Positions 9,871 through 17,770 are shown, numbered from the stretch's first letter. The stretch: DNA of 36,356 bases from Anaerolineae bacterium (GCA_947476335.1 CANJQH010000031.1:1-36356); one strand, 5' to 3'. Notes: generated by a model from the letters alone, not told the origin. A program made the numbers and translations.

Positions 9871-9942
9871 GGACAAAACTTATGGACAGGAACTTAGGGG
9901 TGCATTTATGCTTGTTTTGTATGATTGCGCCTCAGCCAAACC

Positions 9943-11076
9943 ATGAATAAAACACTTTTGACCCGTCGTCATCTGCTGAAGCTCGGCGTCGCCGGGGCAA
10001 TGGGTGCGTTGCTGCCTGCGCATGCGACGTGGGCCCGCACTGCGGCGCGCAGCAGCGTTCCGGCGCTGCGCGCGGCCAACGACAAGAAATCCATCGGTTA
10101 CGGACTGGTGTTGTCCGGTGGCACACTGCTGCGCGTCGAGCCGAACATCAAGGCGAAGAAAGTCAAGGCGCTCAAGCGCGACGAAGTCATCGAGCTGCTC
10201 GAGCGCGTCGACGCCGATTCCGGCTCGGCCTATAACAAGGTCTGGTACAAAGTCGACGGCGGCTATGTACACTCCGCCAACGTGCTGCCGGTGCCGAATC
10301 AGTCGGGCAACGTGCCGATCACCGAGGCCGGCGAATTTGGATTTTGGGCTGAGCTGACCGTGCCGTATTTCGACGTGCGCGTCGGCGCTGGCTTGACAAC
10401 CGGCAGGAGCAAATATCGCTATTACGGCAGCACCGTGTACAAAGTGAAGAACGTCGTCAAGTCTGCTGATGTGTCTCCGGCGGGCAAGACGCTGTTTGGT
10501 GCGATCGACAATTACTGGTATCAGCTGGACGATGAGCAGTTCCCTGCAAACTATTTCGTGCCTGCGTCATACATGCGCATCATCGTCGAAGAAGAAATGG
10601 AGCCGATCTCCGGCAACCTCGACCCGCACGACAAGAATCTGCTGGTGAATTTGAAAGAACAGCGCGTGCACGCGTACGAGAAGGGCAAGGAAGTCTGGAC
10701 CTGCCGCTGTGCGACTGGGAAGAACTACAACGGCGGTGATTTTCAGACGCCGAAGGGCGATCATTTTGTGTACCGCAAGACGCCGAGCCAGCATATGTGG
10801 GGCGGCATCGTCGGTGACGAAGGCTCGTTCGATCTGCCGGGCATTCCGTGGGTGAGCTACTTCACCACTGGTGGCGTGGCTTTCCATGGCACATACTGGC
10901 ACAACGACTACGGCGCGCCGCGCAGCCATGGCTGCGTGAACGTTACGTCTGAAGATGCGAAATGGTTGTTCCGCTGGAGCATGCCGTATGCCGATTCGAA
11001 TCCGGAGAACTGGTACACGCAGGCGCCGTGGCGCAAACCAGATTTCAACAAAGTCACAGTGGTGAAGGTGGTCTGA
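9943..11076 (+). CDS. Tat-exported L,D-transpeptidase (YkuD family)
   Basis: This is a predicted peptidoglycan cross-linking enzyme that forms 3-3 links or attaches proteins outside the membrane. From the ATG at 9943 it has 377 residues. The N-terminus contains a twin-arginine signal, TRRHLLKLGVAGAMGALLP. Residues about 50-115 look like an SH3-type wall-binding domain (LRVEPNIKAKKVKALKR). The YkuD domain occupies about 215-355 with the catalytic HGTYWHNDYG and SHGCVN motifs; the nucleophile is C331. A TTG at 9925 would add six residues before the signal and is less likely. It stands alone between repeat-rich gaps. Confidence 0.92.
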   Translation: MNKTLLTRRHLLKLGVAGAMGALLPAHATWARTAARSSVPALRAANDKKSIGYGLVLSGGTLLRVEPNIKAKKVKALKRDEVIELLERVDADSGSAYNKVWYKVDGGYVHSANVLPVPNQSGNVPITEAGEFGFWAELTVPYFDVRVGAGLTTGRSKYRYYGSTVYKVKNVVKSADVSPAGKTLFGAIDNYWYQLDDEQFPANYFVPASYMRIIVEEEMEPISGNLDPHDKNLLVNLKEQRVHAYEKGKEVWTCRCATGKNYNGGDFQTPKGDHFVYRKTPSQHMWGGIVGDEGSFDLPGIPWVSYFTTGGVAFHGTYWHNDYGAPRSHGCVNVTSEDAKWLFRWSMPYADSNPENWYTQAPWRKPDFNKVTVVKVV

Positions 11077-11151
11077 AGGCAGCGAACTGCAGTGCGCGCG
11101 CATCTCGCGCTGTGTGTGCACAGAAAACGGTTCGTCGAAGTTAATTTTTTC

Positions 11152-11340
11152 GTGCCTACTCAGGCTGGCCAATTTCCAACGCGAAACACGCTATTCTTTC
11201 CCCCGTGCATGTTAGGGACATGTGGGCATGGCAGACCGTCCCCCTTCGGGGGAGGGAGATAGCGCGTTTCGAGGGATGTACCAACGATGGGCCGCACGCG
11301 ATGGCGAATGACCCAATCGCCCCTTTTGGCGAATGCACAC
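11152..11340. mobile_element. Chimeric palindromic element: family 1 left half + family 2 left half
   Basis: 11152-11205 matches the family 1 left half (worn end GTGCCTACTCAGG, then TTTCCAACGCGAAACACG). After about 35 unrelated bases, 11240-11340 is the family 2 left half in inverted orientation, ending CCCCTTTTGGCGAATGCAC. It includes the GATGGGCCGCACGCGATGG stretch also seen at 15805-15828. The two halves meet around the shared C-rich/G-rich hairpin core. No target duplication is visible. Confidence 0.75.
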
Positions 11341-11350
11341 TTGAAAAACG

Positions 11351-11461
11351 GTGCCGACTCAGGCCATCCGGTTTTCCAACACACCACACACGATTCCTGC
11401 TCCTGCAGAGACCTGCATCACGTGTTCCACAGGAAATACTGATTTAGGTCTGAATAGTTAC
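11351..11461. mobile_element. Worn family 1 palindromic element (MITE-like)
   Basis: The left end GTGCCGACTCAGGCC and right end GGTCTGAATAGTTAC are mutated versions of the family 1 termini. The interior TTTTCCAAC and GGAAATACTGATTT match the two family 1 arms. The central hairpin has decayed and is closest to the variant at 23448. The flanks GAAAAACG (11343-11350) and GAAAAACT (11462-11469) match at 7 of 8 positions, indicating an 8-bp target duplication. It lies next to the chimeric element at 11152. The pspA start is 173 bp to the right. Confidence 0.8.
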
Positions 11462-11619
11462 GAAAAACTTTTTTTGGGGGGCGTATCCAGTGTTTAGGGC
11501 GAACGGAAACAACCTGTCAGCCAAATGTCACCCACGAACGCTACTTACAGAATAGACTAACGAACATCACTCGTCAGCGTATGATTCGAGTCTTGGTCGT
11601 TCAAGCGATCGCACTCGGC

Positions 11620-11624
11620 GGAGG
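11620..11624 (+). promoter_or_regulatory. Shine-Dalgarno that sets the pspA start
   Basis: GGAGG ends 10 nt before the ATG at 11635. The open frame continues upstream to 11581, but PspA proteins begin at the MASLLEKV-type sequence, so this site supports the shorter product. Confidence 0.7.
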
Positions 11625-11634
11625 TTACGAACAC

Positions 11635-12315
11635 ATGGCATCCCTTCTCGAAAAAGTTTCCACTCTGGTCTCAGCCAATCTGCACGCGCTCGTCGACAAA
11701 GCCCTGCAGGCAAACTCGATGGCCGTCATCGACCAGTACATCCGCGACGTCGACAACAACCTCGACGCTCTCGAAGATGCGGCTGCCACCGTCGGCGGCC
11801 AAGTCAAGACGCTGCAGCGCAAGCGTGATGAATTCAAGAAACAGATGGACGAGCTCGATCGCAACATCGACATCTTCGTCACGCAGGGTAAGAACGATCT
11901 GGCTCGCGCAGCACAGACAAAATTCAACAGCACCAAGGGCCTCTTCGAAACCTACCAATCGCAGCTCGAACGCCAGGAAAGCGAGTACAAGTCGCTGCTC
12001 GATGCGCGCCTCAAGTTACAGGCCAAGCTGACCACAATTCGCCAGCAGCGCGAAGAGATGGCGGCACTGCTCGACCTGGCCAAGGCCAAGGAAATCACCG
12101 CGCGCACCATCCGTTCGCTCGATGATCTGGCCGGCGCCGGCGACACTGACGTGGCGCGTATGGCGGAAGGCATCCGCACGCGGCTCGACCAAGCCTCAGC
12201 CCGCTCCGAAGTCGCTGCGCAAAACCTTGATACGCAAATGGACGACGTACTCGGCCGCGGCGAACTCGACGCACAGCTCGAAGAGCGCAAGCGCCGCCTC
12301 GGCATCGGTCAATAA
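11635..12315 (+). CDS. pspA: PspA/IM30 family membrane-stress protein
   Basis: The 226-residue, almost wholly alpha-helical coiled-coil protein belongs to the PspA/IM30/Vipp1 family (ESCRT-III related). These proteins bind and remodel stressed inner membranes. The start MASLLEKVSTLVSANLHALV is the amphipathic membrane-binding helix. Long Gln/Glu/Arg-rich heptads follow, including VKTLQRKRDEFKKQMDELD. The C-terminus ends in the usual acidic/basic helix (LDAQLEERKRRLGIG). The next gene, for a two-helix membrane protein with a coiled coil, starts 113 bp downstream and may be the membrane partner. No sigma-54 promoter is evident. Confidence 0.93.
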   Translation: MASLLEKVSTLVSANLHALVDKALQANSMAVIDQYIRDVDNNLDALEDAAATVGGQVKTLQRKRDEFKKQMDELDRNIDIFVTQGKNDLARAAQTKFNSTKGLFETYQSQLERQESEYKSLLDARLKLQAKLTTIRQQREEMAALLDLAKAKEITARTIRSLDDLAGAGDTDVARMAEGIRTRLDQASARSEVAAQNLDTQMDDVLGRGELDAQLEERKRRLGIGQ

Positions 12316-12342
12316 TCGCAACAACTCAGGTCGAGAATTCCG

Positions 12343-12390
12343 CGCGAATCGCGCCACTCGCCATCAAAGCGGCGGGGGGCGTGATTCGCG
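12343..12390. repeat. Imperfect palindrome between pspA and its neighbour, possible element relic
   Basis: CGCGAATCGCGCC (12343-12355) pairs with GGCGTGATTCGCG (12378-12390) at 12 of 13 positions. The preceding AACAACTCAGGTC (12320-12332) resembles the family 1 terminus, so this may be a strongly decayed copy. It could also work as an attenuator. Confidence 0.4.
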
Positions 12391-12428
12391 ACGAGAAATT
12401 GGCTGACTCGAGCTTTTGCCAATCATCA

Positions 12429-13268
12429 ATGAGCGACCTACGCCAGCGCACGATCGGTGCCCTCATCAAGAATGCCGTCTTCAGCCCACTCAGCGCCATC
12501 ATTATTGCTGCTGCGATCGTGCTGATCGGGCTCGACATCAATATTCCACTGCTCGGGGTTTTGCTGAACCTGTCGCGCTGGTGGTGGCTCGCCGTGCTGG
12601 CACCGCTGTGGCTGATCATCGTGGCGGTGCAGGTGGCGAGCCGCTCCGCCGGCGAGGCCGCCGTCACCGAAGCGCTGCGTGAAACTTTCGACATCAACGT
12701 CATCACCAACCCACGCCTGCAACAGAACGTCGCGCAAGCCATCGCCTACCGTCAGCGTATTGACGCCGCCGTCAGTCGCTTCCGCAACACAGTCATGCAC
12801 GATCGCATGAAAGACGCGGCGAATCAGGTTGAGGAATGGGTGCGCCGCATCTACACACTCTCGATGCGCCTCGATGCGTTCCGCAATGACAGCATCATCG
12901 CCAGCGATCTGCTCAGCGTGCCCGACTCCATTCAAAATCTGCAGAAACGCCTCGCCGACACCGCCGACGACGCCATCCGCAGCGAATTGCACAACACCAT
13001 AGAACATCGCAAAGCGCAGCTCACCAGCCTGCAAAAGCTCTCGCAGACGATGACCCGTGCCGAACTGCAACTTGAAAACACCCTCACCGCCCTCGGCACC
13101 ATCTATTCGCAAATGCTGCTCGTCGATGCCAAAGACGTCGACAGCAGCAAGACGCAGCGCCTGCACGACAACATCGTCGATCAGGTGCACTCGCTCAACG
13201 ATGTGCTGAGCAGCATGGATGAAGTGTATGGGGATGGAGGACAACGAGTAGAAAGTCAGAGTAGATAG
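12429..13268 (+). CDS. Membrane protein with two helices and a cytoplasmic coiled coil, PspA neighbour
   Basis: I do not recognise a named family. From the ATG at 12429 the product has 279 residues. Two transmembrane helices lie at about residues 18-35 and 45-65 (SAIIIAAAIVLIGL; WWWLAVLAPLWLIIVAV). A long helical region of about 200 residues follows with coiled-coil character (NLQKRLADTADDAIRSELH; ELQLENTLTALGTI). A GTG at 12381 would give 16 extra hydrophilic residues and lies inside a palindrome, so I prefer the ATG. Its position after pspA suggests a membrane anchor or sensor for PspA; that is inference. The last few codons (VESQSR) lie in AGTCAGAGTAG repeat-like DNA. Confidence 0.75.
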   Translation: MSDLRQRTIGALIKNAVFSPLSAIIIAAAIVLIGLDINIPLLGVLLNLSRWWWLAVLAPLWLIIVAVQVASRSAGEAAVTEALRETFDINVITNPRLQQNVAQAIAYRQRIDAAVSRFRNTVMHDRMKDAANQVEEWVRRIYTLSMRLDAFRNDSIIASDLLSVPDSIQNLQKRLADTADDAIRSELHNTIEHRKAQLTSLQKLSQTMTRAELQLENTLTALGTIYSQMLLVDAKDVDSSKTQRLHDNIVDQVHSLNDVLSSMDEVYGDGGQRVESQSR

Positions 13269-13294
13269 TCCAAGTAAAGCGTTCGCTCTCCATT

Positions 13295-13359
13295 CTGACT
13301 CCCTGCTCTGACTCTCTGCTCTGACTCTCTGCTCTGACTCTCTGCTCTGACTCTCTACG
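13295..13359. repeat. 13-bp tandem repeat, five copies
   Basis: The unit CTGACTCTCTGCT is repeated at 13295, 13308, 13321, 13334 and 13347, with one substitution in the first copy and a changed end in the last. A family 1 element is inserted at the right edge of the array, and its 8-bp target duplication (CTCTCTAC) is array sequence. Confidence 0.9.
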
Positions 13360-13470
13360 TAACTACTCAGGCCAGCTATTTTTCCAACGCGAAACACACT
13401 ATTCTCTCCCCCGAAGGGGGAGAGAATAGTGTGTTTCGCGGGAAATACTGATTTGGGCCTGAGTAGTTAC
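13359..13470. mobile_element. Family 1 palindromic element, copy A, with 8-bp target duplication
   Basis: The element is 112 bp. Terminal inverted repeats are GTAACTACTCAGGCC at the left and its exact complement at the right. A 25-bp perfect stem with a GAA loop lies at 13388-13440. The inner arms differ: TATTTTTCCAA at the left and GGAAATACTGATTT at the right, so it has polarity. The flanks CTCTCTAC at 13351-13358 and 13471-13478 are identical. It has no coding capacity. The right end is 13 bp from the deaminase ATG. Confidence 0.93.
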
Positions 13471-13483
13471 CTCTCTACTCAAA

Positions 13484-14077
13484 ATGCCTCCCCACTCCAT
13501 CTCTGCCTCCCTTCCCGATTGGACCGTCGACGAACTCGCGCACTTGCCTGAATTTCTTCCGACAAAGGAAGAGCGCATGGCCGCAGTAATCCGATTTTCC
13601 AGATTGAATATCGAGCACGGCACAGGCGGCCCGTTCGCCGCCGGCGTCTTCGAACGCGACAGCGGCCGCGTGGTCGTCGTCGGCGTGAACCGCGTACTCG
13701 ATTCGGGCTGGTCATCTGCACATGCCGAAGTCATGACGCTGTCGATCGCGCAGAAAATTCTCGGCACATACGACCTGGGCGGGCCGAATATGCCGGCCTA
13801 TGAATTCGTCGTGAATTGGAGGCCGTGTGCGATGTGCTTCGGCGCCACGCTGTGGTCGGGCATCCGCTCGCTCGTGATTTCCGGCAGCGGCCCTGAGCTC
13901 GAAGAGATCACCGGCTTTGATGAGGGACCGGTCACGTCAGCATGGGAAGCAGAGCTGCAAAAGCGCGGCGTCGTGCTGACGAACAATGTGCTGCGCGAAG
14001 AAGCGATGGCCGTCTTCCGCCAATTCCGTGACAGCCAACAATTCGTCTACAACGCACGGCAAGGATCCGCGTCGTAG
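13484..14077 (+). CDS. Nucleoside/guanine deaminase-like zinc enzyme
   Basis: This 197-residue protein belongs to the cytidine/guanine deaminase fold. Zinc ligands are visible in SSAHAEVMTL (His, with the catalytic Glu) and in WRPCAMCFGATLWSGI (the PCxxC motif). GTGGPFAAGVFERDSG is the substrate-loop region typical of GuaD-like and related nucleobase deaminases. The substrate could be guanine or another base or nucleoside. The ATG at 13484 lies only 13 bp from the mobile element and has no Shine-Dalgarno. An in-frame ATG at 13577 has a good AAAGGAAG ahead of it and would give 166 residues, so the true start is uncertain. It is convergent with the kinase gene 31 bp downstream. Confidence 0.85.
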   Translation: MPPHSISASLPDWTVDELAHLPEFLPTKEERMAAVIRFSRLNIEHGTGGPFAAGVFERDSGRVVVVGVNRVLDSGWSSAHAEVMTLSIAQKILGTYDLGGPNMPAYEFVVNWRPCAMCFGATLWSGIRSLVISGSGPELEEITGFDEGPVTSAWEAELQKRGVVLTNNVLREEAMAVFRQFRDSQQFVYNARQGSAS

Positions 14078-14108
14078 GGGCGAGGCTTGCGTCGCCCGTT
14101 GCGTCGAG

Positions 14109-15128
14109 CTACGCAGCATCTTCAAGCGCGCGCAGCGCCCGCTGCAGCTGCGTGCTCCACAGCCAGCGCATGCGTTCGACGTCCTGCGGCGCGCTGCACC
14201 ATTCCACCGCGACGTAAACACTCAACGGAATACAAGCGACATAGTCCGCATACAGCTGTGCAAAGTCATAGCCCTGCACACCGCGGCGCAGCAGCGCGCG
14301 GTGATAGCGCCGCAGCATCGGCGTCTCGCACGCGCGCCGCAGCGACGTCGGCCACCAATGCACCATCGCCGTGCTGAGATCCGACGCGCCCAGCCAGCGT
14401 GTCAACGACCATGCGAATGGCTGCCGATCGATCAGCAGCAGCCGCCCACGTCCGGAACGCGGCCGCAGCACATTGCCCGGGTTTACGTCGCCGTGAATCA
14501 GCGTGAAGCCAGCGCGTTCACGCACACGCTGCAACATCTGCTGCGGATGCAAATCAAACAGCCGCCGCAGTCGCTCGCGCTGATGCGGTGTAAGTTCGGC
14601 GCCGCATGCATCGAGCAGCGGCTGCAGCCCGCGGCCGACATGGTCGAAGAATCGCGCGAGGTCGCGCGCGGGATCATCGGGTACGGCGCCGAAATGCGGC
14701 GCATGCAGCGTCGCCAACGCATCCGCCAGACCGAAGCCGTAGCCCATCCCCGGCTGGCCAGCCCAGCCATCACAGTGCGTGCGCGACAGATCGCGCAGCA
14801 GAATCCAGTACTCGCACGCTTGCGCATCGTAGTGCGCCGCGTAGCAACGCGGCTGCGGCACATCAGCGACGCCAACATAGTCGCGCATGTAGTACTCAAC
14901 TTCCGACGGCGTCGCCGCCACTTCACCACGGCAGCGCTTCAGCAGCAGATGCGTCGGCCGCTCACCGGCCGCATCGGCATCGTACGAGACTTCAATACGC
15001 GTCAACTGCGCCCATGTGCTGCGCTCATCGCACATGCGCACTTGCACCACAGCACCCGCCGTCAGCGCGCCAGAGCCGTGCAGTACGGCCGTGAGCCCGG
15101 AGGGGGTAAGCACATCGTCGAGGTTCAC
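14109..15128 (-). CDS. Aminoglycoside/choline-kinase-like phosphotransferase
   Basis: The predicted small-molecule kinase has the protein-kinase-like fold. The catalytic loop reads FTLIHGDVNPGNVL and the metal-binding segment RLLLIDRQPF. A lysine in HLLLKRCRGE is the likely ATP-binding residue, and the C-terminal helices resemble the EcKinase/CHK branch. An open frame starts at 15194, but the natural start is GTG at 15128. It overlaps the TGA of the upstream gene in a GTGA junction, giving 339 residues and implying translational coupling. The substrate is unknown. Confidence 0.83.
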   Translation of the reverse strand: MNLDDVLTPSGLTAVLHGSGALTAGAVVQVRMCDERSTWAQLTRIEVSYDADAAGERPTHLLLKRCRGEVAATPSEVEYYMRDYVGVADVPQPRCYAAHYDAQACEYWILLRDLSRTHCDGWAGQPGMGYGFGLADALATLHAPHFGAVPDDPARDLARFFDHVGRGLQPLLDACGAELTPHQRERLRRLFDLHPQQMLQRVRERAGFTLIHGDVNPGNVLRPRSGRGRLLLIDRQPFAWSLTRWLGASDLSTAMVHWWPTSLRRACETPMLRRYHRALLRRGVQGYDFAQLYADYVACIPLSVYVAVEWCSAPQDVERMRWLWSTQLQRALRALEDAA

Positions 15129-15730
15129 CGTACGGTATACGTCGCAGCGACCTGATCGCCGTTCTTCAGCGTCACTACATCGCCAGACTTCCATACAGCA
15201 TCAGGCTGTTTCCAGAACAGCGCCGTCGGCGCATTCGCACCATCCGCCGTGTAAAGCTGGACGAAGTTGTTGGAGAGCAGCACATAGCTCGGGAAGACAT
15301 ACGTCGCGCCGTTCGGGGCCACGAGCGTCCATCCGGTCAGCTCAACCTGATCACCCTGGTTGGCGATGACGACGGCTTCGAGAGTGCGCTGGCCAGCGTT
15401 CTTCACAGCGCTGATGGTGACATGCACCCTTGCATTCGCGACGGGCACAGAGAACGAATTCTCATTCGTGGCCGTCGGTGCAGCGGACAAGGCAGGTGCT
15501 GCTACATCAGCGGGAGCAACGGGAGCGGCGACATCGGCGGAAACAGCCGGCGTCTGTGGTTGCGCACTCGTCGCCGTGGCTTCCACAGGTGCACCCCTGG
15601 CGGCCACAAGCTGCGGCCGACCCGGGTCCTGTTTAAACACCTGTACGAACGCGGCGGTGGCAACCACAGTGACGACCACACTGATTGTCACGATGAGCAG
15701 CCACTTAGCAGCCGACGACGGAGATGACAT
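15125..15730 (-). CDS. Membrane-anchored lamin-tail domain protein
   Basis: The 201-residue protein has one N-terminal membrane helix (about residues 9-30). An Ala/Pro/Val/Thr-rich linker spans about 40-90. A C-terminal immunoglobulin-like lamin-tail domain (LTD) follows at about 100-201. LTD hallmarks are ANQGDQVELTGWTLVAPNG, YVFPSYVLLSNNFVQLYTAD, and a final KSGDVVTLKNGDQVAATY. LTD proteins of bacteria are usually extracellular and of unknown binding role. The stop codon overlaps the start of the kinase gene, so the two form a coupled pair. The ATG at 15730 is followed directly by the membrane helix, which supports the start. Confidence 0.85.
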   Translation of the reverse strand: MSSPSSAAKWLLIVTISVVVTVVATAAFVQVFKQDPGRPQLVAARGAPVEATATSAQPQTPAVSADVAAPVAPADVAAPALSAAPTATNENSFSVPVANARVHVTISAVKNAGQRTLEAVVIANQGDQVELTGWTLVAPNGATYVFPSYVLLSNNFVQLYTADGANAPTALFWKQPDAVWKSGDVVTLKNGDQVAATYTVR

Positions 15731-15770
15731 TTTTTAAAGTATACCGATCAACCACGTACACGAAACCACG

Positions 15771-15952
15771 GGGTGCATTCGCCAAAAGGGGCGATTTGGT
15801 CATCCGCCATCGCGTGCGGCCCATCGTTGGTAAATCCCTTGAAACGCGCTATCTCCCTCCCCCGAAGGGGGAGGGAGATAGCGCGTTTCAAGGATTCCAA
15901 TCAGTGCCGATCGCCGGCGGTCGAAAGTTTGCCCCTTTTGGCGAATGCACTC
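15771..15952. mobile_element. Family 2 palindromic element (182 bp) with 8-bp target duplication
   Basis: Terminal inverted repeats GGGTGCATTCGCC... and its partner (one mismatch in 22 bp) bound the element. Identical AAACCACG octamers flank it at 15763-15770 and 15953-15960. A perfect 27-bp stem with a GAA loop lies at 15837-15893. The core (CGCTATCTCCCTCCCCC) is closely similar to that of family 1. The two inner arms are unrelated to each other: CATCGCGTGCGGCCCATCG at the left and CCGATCGCCGGCGGTCG at the right. It has no coding capacity. Confidence 0.9.
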
Positions 15953-16000
15953 AAACCACGCACACACAACCTCTTCGATGATGCAAATTTGCGAAGGGTG

Positions 16001-16050
16001 CAAAACAATCGGGTATCAACGCTGCCCCTGCCAGACAGCGTTGATACCCG
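16001..16050 (-). terminator. Rho-independent terminator of ettA
   Basis: A 15-bp perfect stem, CGGGTATCAACGCTG (16010-16024) against 16036-16050, encloses an 11-nt loop. On the minus strand it is followed by ATTGTTTT. It lies 46 bp past the ettA stop. Confidence 0.65.
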
Positions 16051-16096
16051 GTCAACCCCGTTTATTCCCGTTTATCTCCAACGCTGAACAGGCCGC

Positions 16097-17770
16097 TTAC
16101 CGCTGCAAACGACGATGTACCACACGATGCGGAGTGTCGGCTGCCGCGCCCAGGCGCTTGCGCCGGTCCTCTTCGTAGTCGCTCACATTACCAACGAACC
16201 AGCGCAGGCCGCCGTCTTCTTCGAACGCCAGTATGTGCGTGCAGACGCGGTCAAGGAACCAGCGGTCGTGGCTGATGATCATCGCGCAGCCAGCGAAGTT
16301 GTCGATGGCATCTTCGAGCGCGCGCATTGTGTTCACGTCGATGTCGTTCGTCGGTTCGTCGAGCAGCAACAGGTTGGCCCCTTCGGTCAGCATGCGCGCC
16401 AGATGCACGCGATTGCGCTGGCCGCCGGACAACGAGCCGACCTTCTGCTGCTGGTCGGCGCCGAGGAAGTTGAAGCCGGCGACGTAGGCGCGGCTGTTCA
16501 CCTTGCGCGTCCCGAGCGTGAGCCAGTCCTGGCCGCCGCTGATCTCCTCCCACACCGATTTATTCGGATCGAGCACGCGCATCTGATCGGCGTAGCCAAG
16601 TTTGACCGTCTCACCGACGATCACACGACCCGCGTCGGGCTTCTCGTGGCCGACGATCATGCGGAACAGCGTGGTTTTGCCGACGCCGTTCGGCCCGATG
16701 ATGCCGACGATGGCGCCAGCCGGAATCTGGAAATCGACATTCTCGTAGAGCGCGCGATCGCCGAAGCTCTTCGCCACGCCTTCGAAATTGATAACCACAT
16801 CACCCAGGCGCGGGCCCGACGGGATGTAAATCTCCAGCTCCTCACGGCGCTTTTCGGTGTCCTCTGCAAGCAGCTTCTCGTACGCGCTCACGCGCGCCTT
16901 GCTCTTGGCCTGTCGCGCGCGCGGGCTCATGCGAATCCACTCCAGCTCGCGCTCGAGCGTCTTCTGCCGGCGATCGTCGGACTTTTCCTCGAGGCGCAGG
17001 CGCTCCTGCTTCTGCTCGAGCCATGACGAATAGTTGCCGCGCCACGGAATGCCATAGCCGCGGTCCAGTTCAAGAATCCACTCCGCCGCGTTGTCGAGGA
17101 AGTAGCGGTCGTGCGTCACTGCGATCACGGTGCCCTTGTAATCGCGCAGGTGACGTTCCAGCCAGGCCACCGATTCAGCATCGAGGTGGTTCGTCGGTTC
17201 ATCGAGCAGCAGGATGTCCGGCTCAGTGAGCAGCAGACGACACAGCGCCACGCGGCGACGTTCACCACCGGAGAGGAACTTCACTGACGCATCGCCGGGC
17301 GGGCAGCGCAATGCGTCCATCGCCAGCTCAAGGCGACTATCTAGCGTCCAGATGTCGTGCTTGTCCATCTCCTCCTGAAGCTTGGACTGCTCTTCGATCA
17401 GCTTGTCGAAGTCGGCATCGGGCTCACTGAATTGGGCACTCACCGCGTCGAAGCGGCGCTGCACATCAACCAGCGGCTGCACTGCTTCCTCGACGACCTG
17501 ACGCACATTCTTGCTTTCGTCGAGGTGTGGCTCCTGTTCGAGCATGCCACGCGTGTAGCCTTTCACCAGCACGGTCTCGCCCTGGTATTCGTCATCGGCG
17601 CCGGACATGATACGCAGCAGCGTCGACTTGCCGGCGCCGTTGAGGCCCAGTACGCCGATCTTGGCGCCATAGTAAAAGCCAAGCGTGATGTCACGCAAAA
17701 TCTGTTTGTTCGGCGGCACGACACGGCCAACGCGAACCATCGAGTAAATGATCTGATTGTTTTCTGCCAT
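16097..17770 (-). CDS. ettA: Energy-dependent translational throttle protein EttA (ABC-F)
   Basis: This soluble ABC-F ATPase binds the ribosomal E site and gates the first elongation steps according to ATP/ADP level. The 557 residues contain two ABC domains: Walker A GLNGAGKST (42-50) with signature LSGGERRR, then GPNGVGKTT (about 356-364) with LSGGQRNR. Both Walker B segments read LLLLDEPTN or ILLLDEPTNHLD. The N-terminus MAENNQIIYSMVRVGRVVPP and the arm sequence GIPWRGNYSSWLEQKQ fit EttA rather than Uup or YheS. It stands alone, with a hairpin terminator downstream. Confidence 0.96.
   Translation of the reverse strand: MAENNQIIYSMVRVGRVVPPNKQILRDITLGFYYGAKIGVLGLNGAGKSTLLRIMSGADDEYQGETVLVKGYTRGMLEQEPHLDESKNVRQVVEEAVQPLVDVQRRFDAVSAQFSEPDADFDKLIEEQSKLQEEMDKHDIWTLDSRLELAMDALRCPPGDASVKFLSGGERRRVALCRLLLTEPDILLLDEPTNHLDAESVAWLERHLRDYKGTVIAVTHDRYFLDNAAEWILELDRGYGIPWRGNYSSWLEQKQERLRLEEKSDDRRQKTLERELEWIRMSPRARQAKSKARVSAYEKLLAEDTEKRREELEIYIPSGPRLGDVVINFEGVAKSFGDRALYENVDFQIPAGAIVGIIGPNGVGKTTLFRMIVGHEKPDAGRVIVGETVKLGYADQMRVLDPNKSVWEEISGGQDWLTLGTRKVNSRAYVAGFNFLGADQQQKVGSLSGGQRNRVHLARMLTEGANLLLLDEPTNDIDVNTMRALEDAIDNFAGCAMIISHDRWFLDRVCTHILAFEEDGGLRWFVGNVSDYEEDRRKRLGAAADTPHRVVHRRLQR

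Noticed and set aside
13444..13449. An outward promoter in the right arm of family 1 (AATACT as a -10 box)
   Set aside because: No -35 hexamer lies at a suitable distance; it falls in the hairpin. I kept only the orientation bias as an observation.
13986..15155. Plus-strand frame of 389 codons
   Set aside because: It is opposite the kinase gene and overlaps the end of the deaminase. It lacks family motifs.
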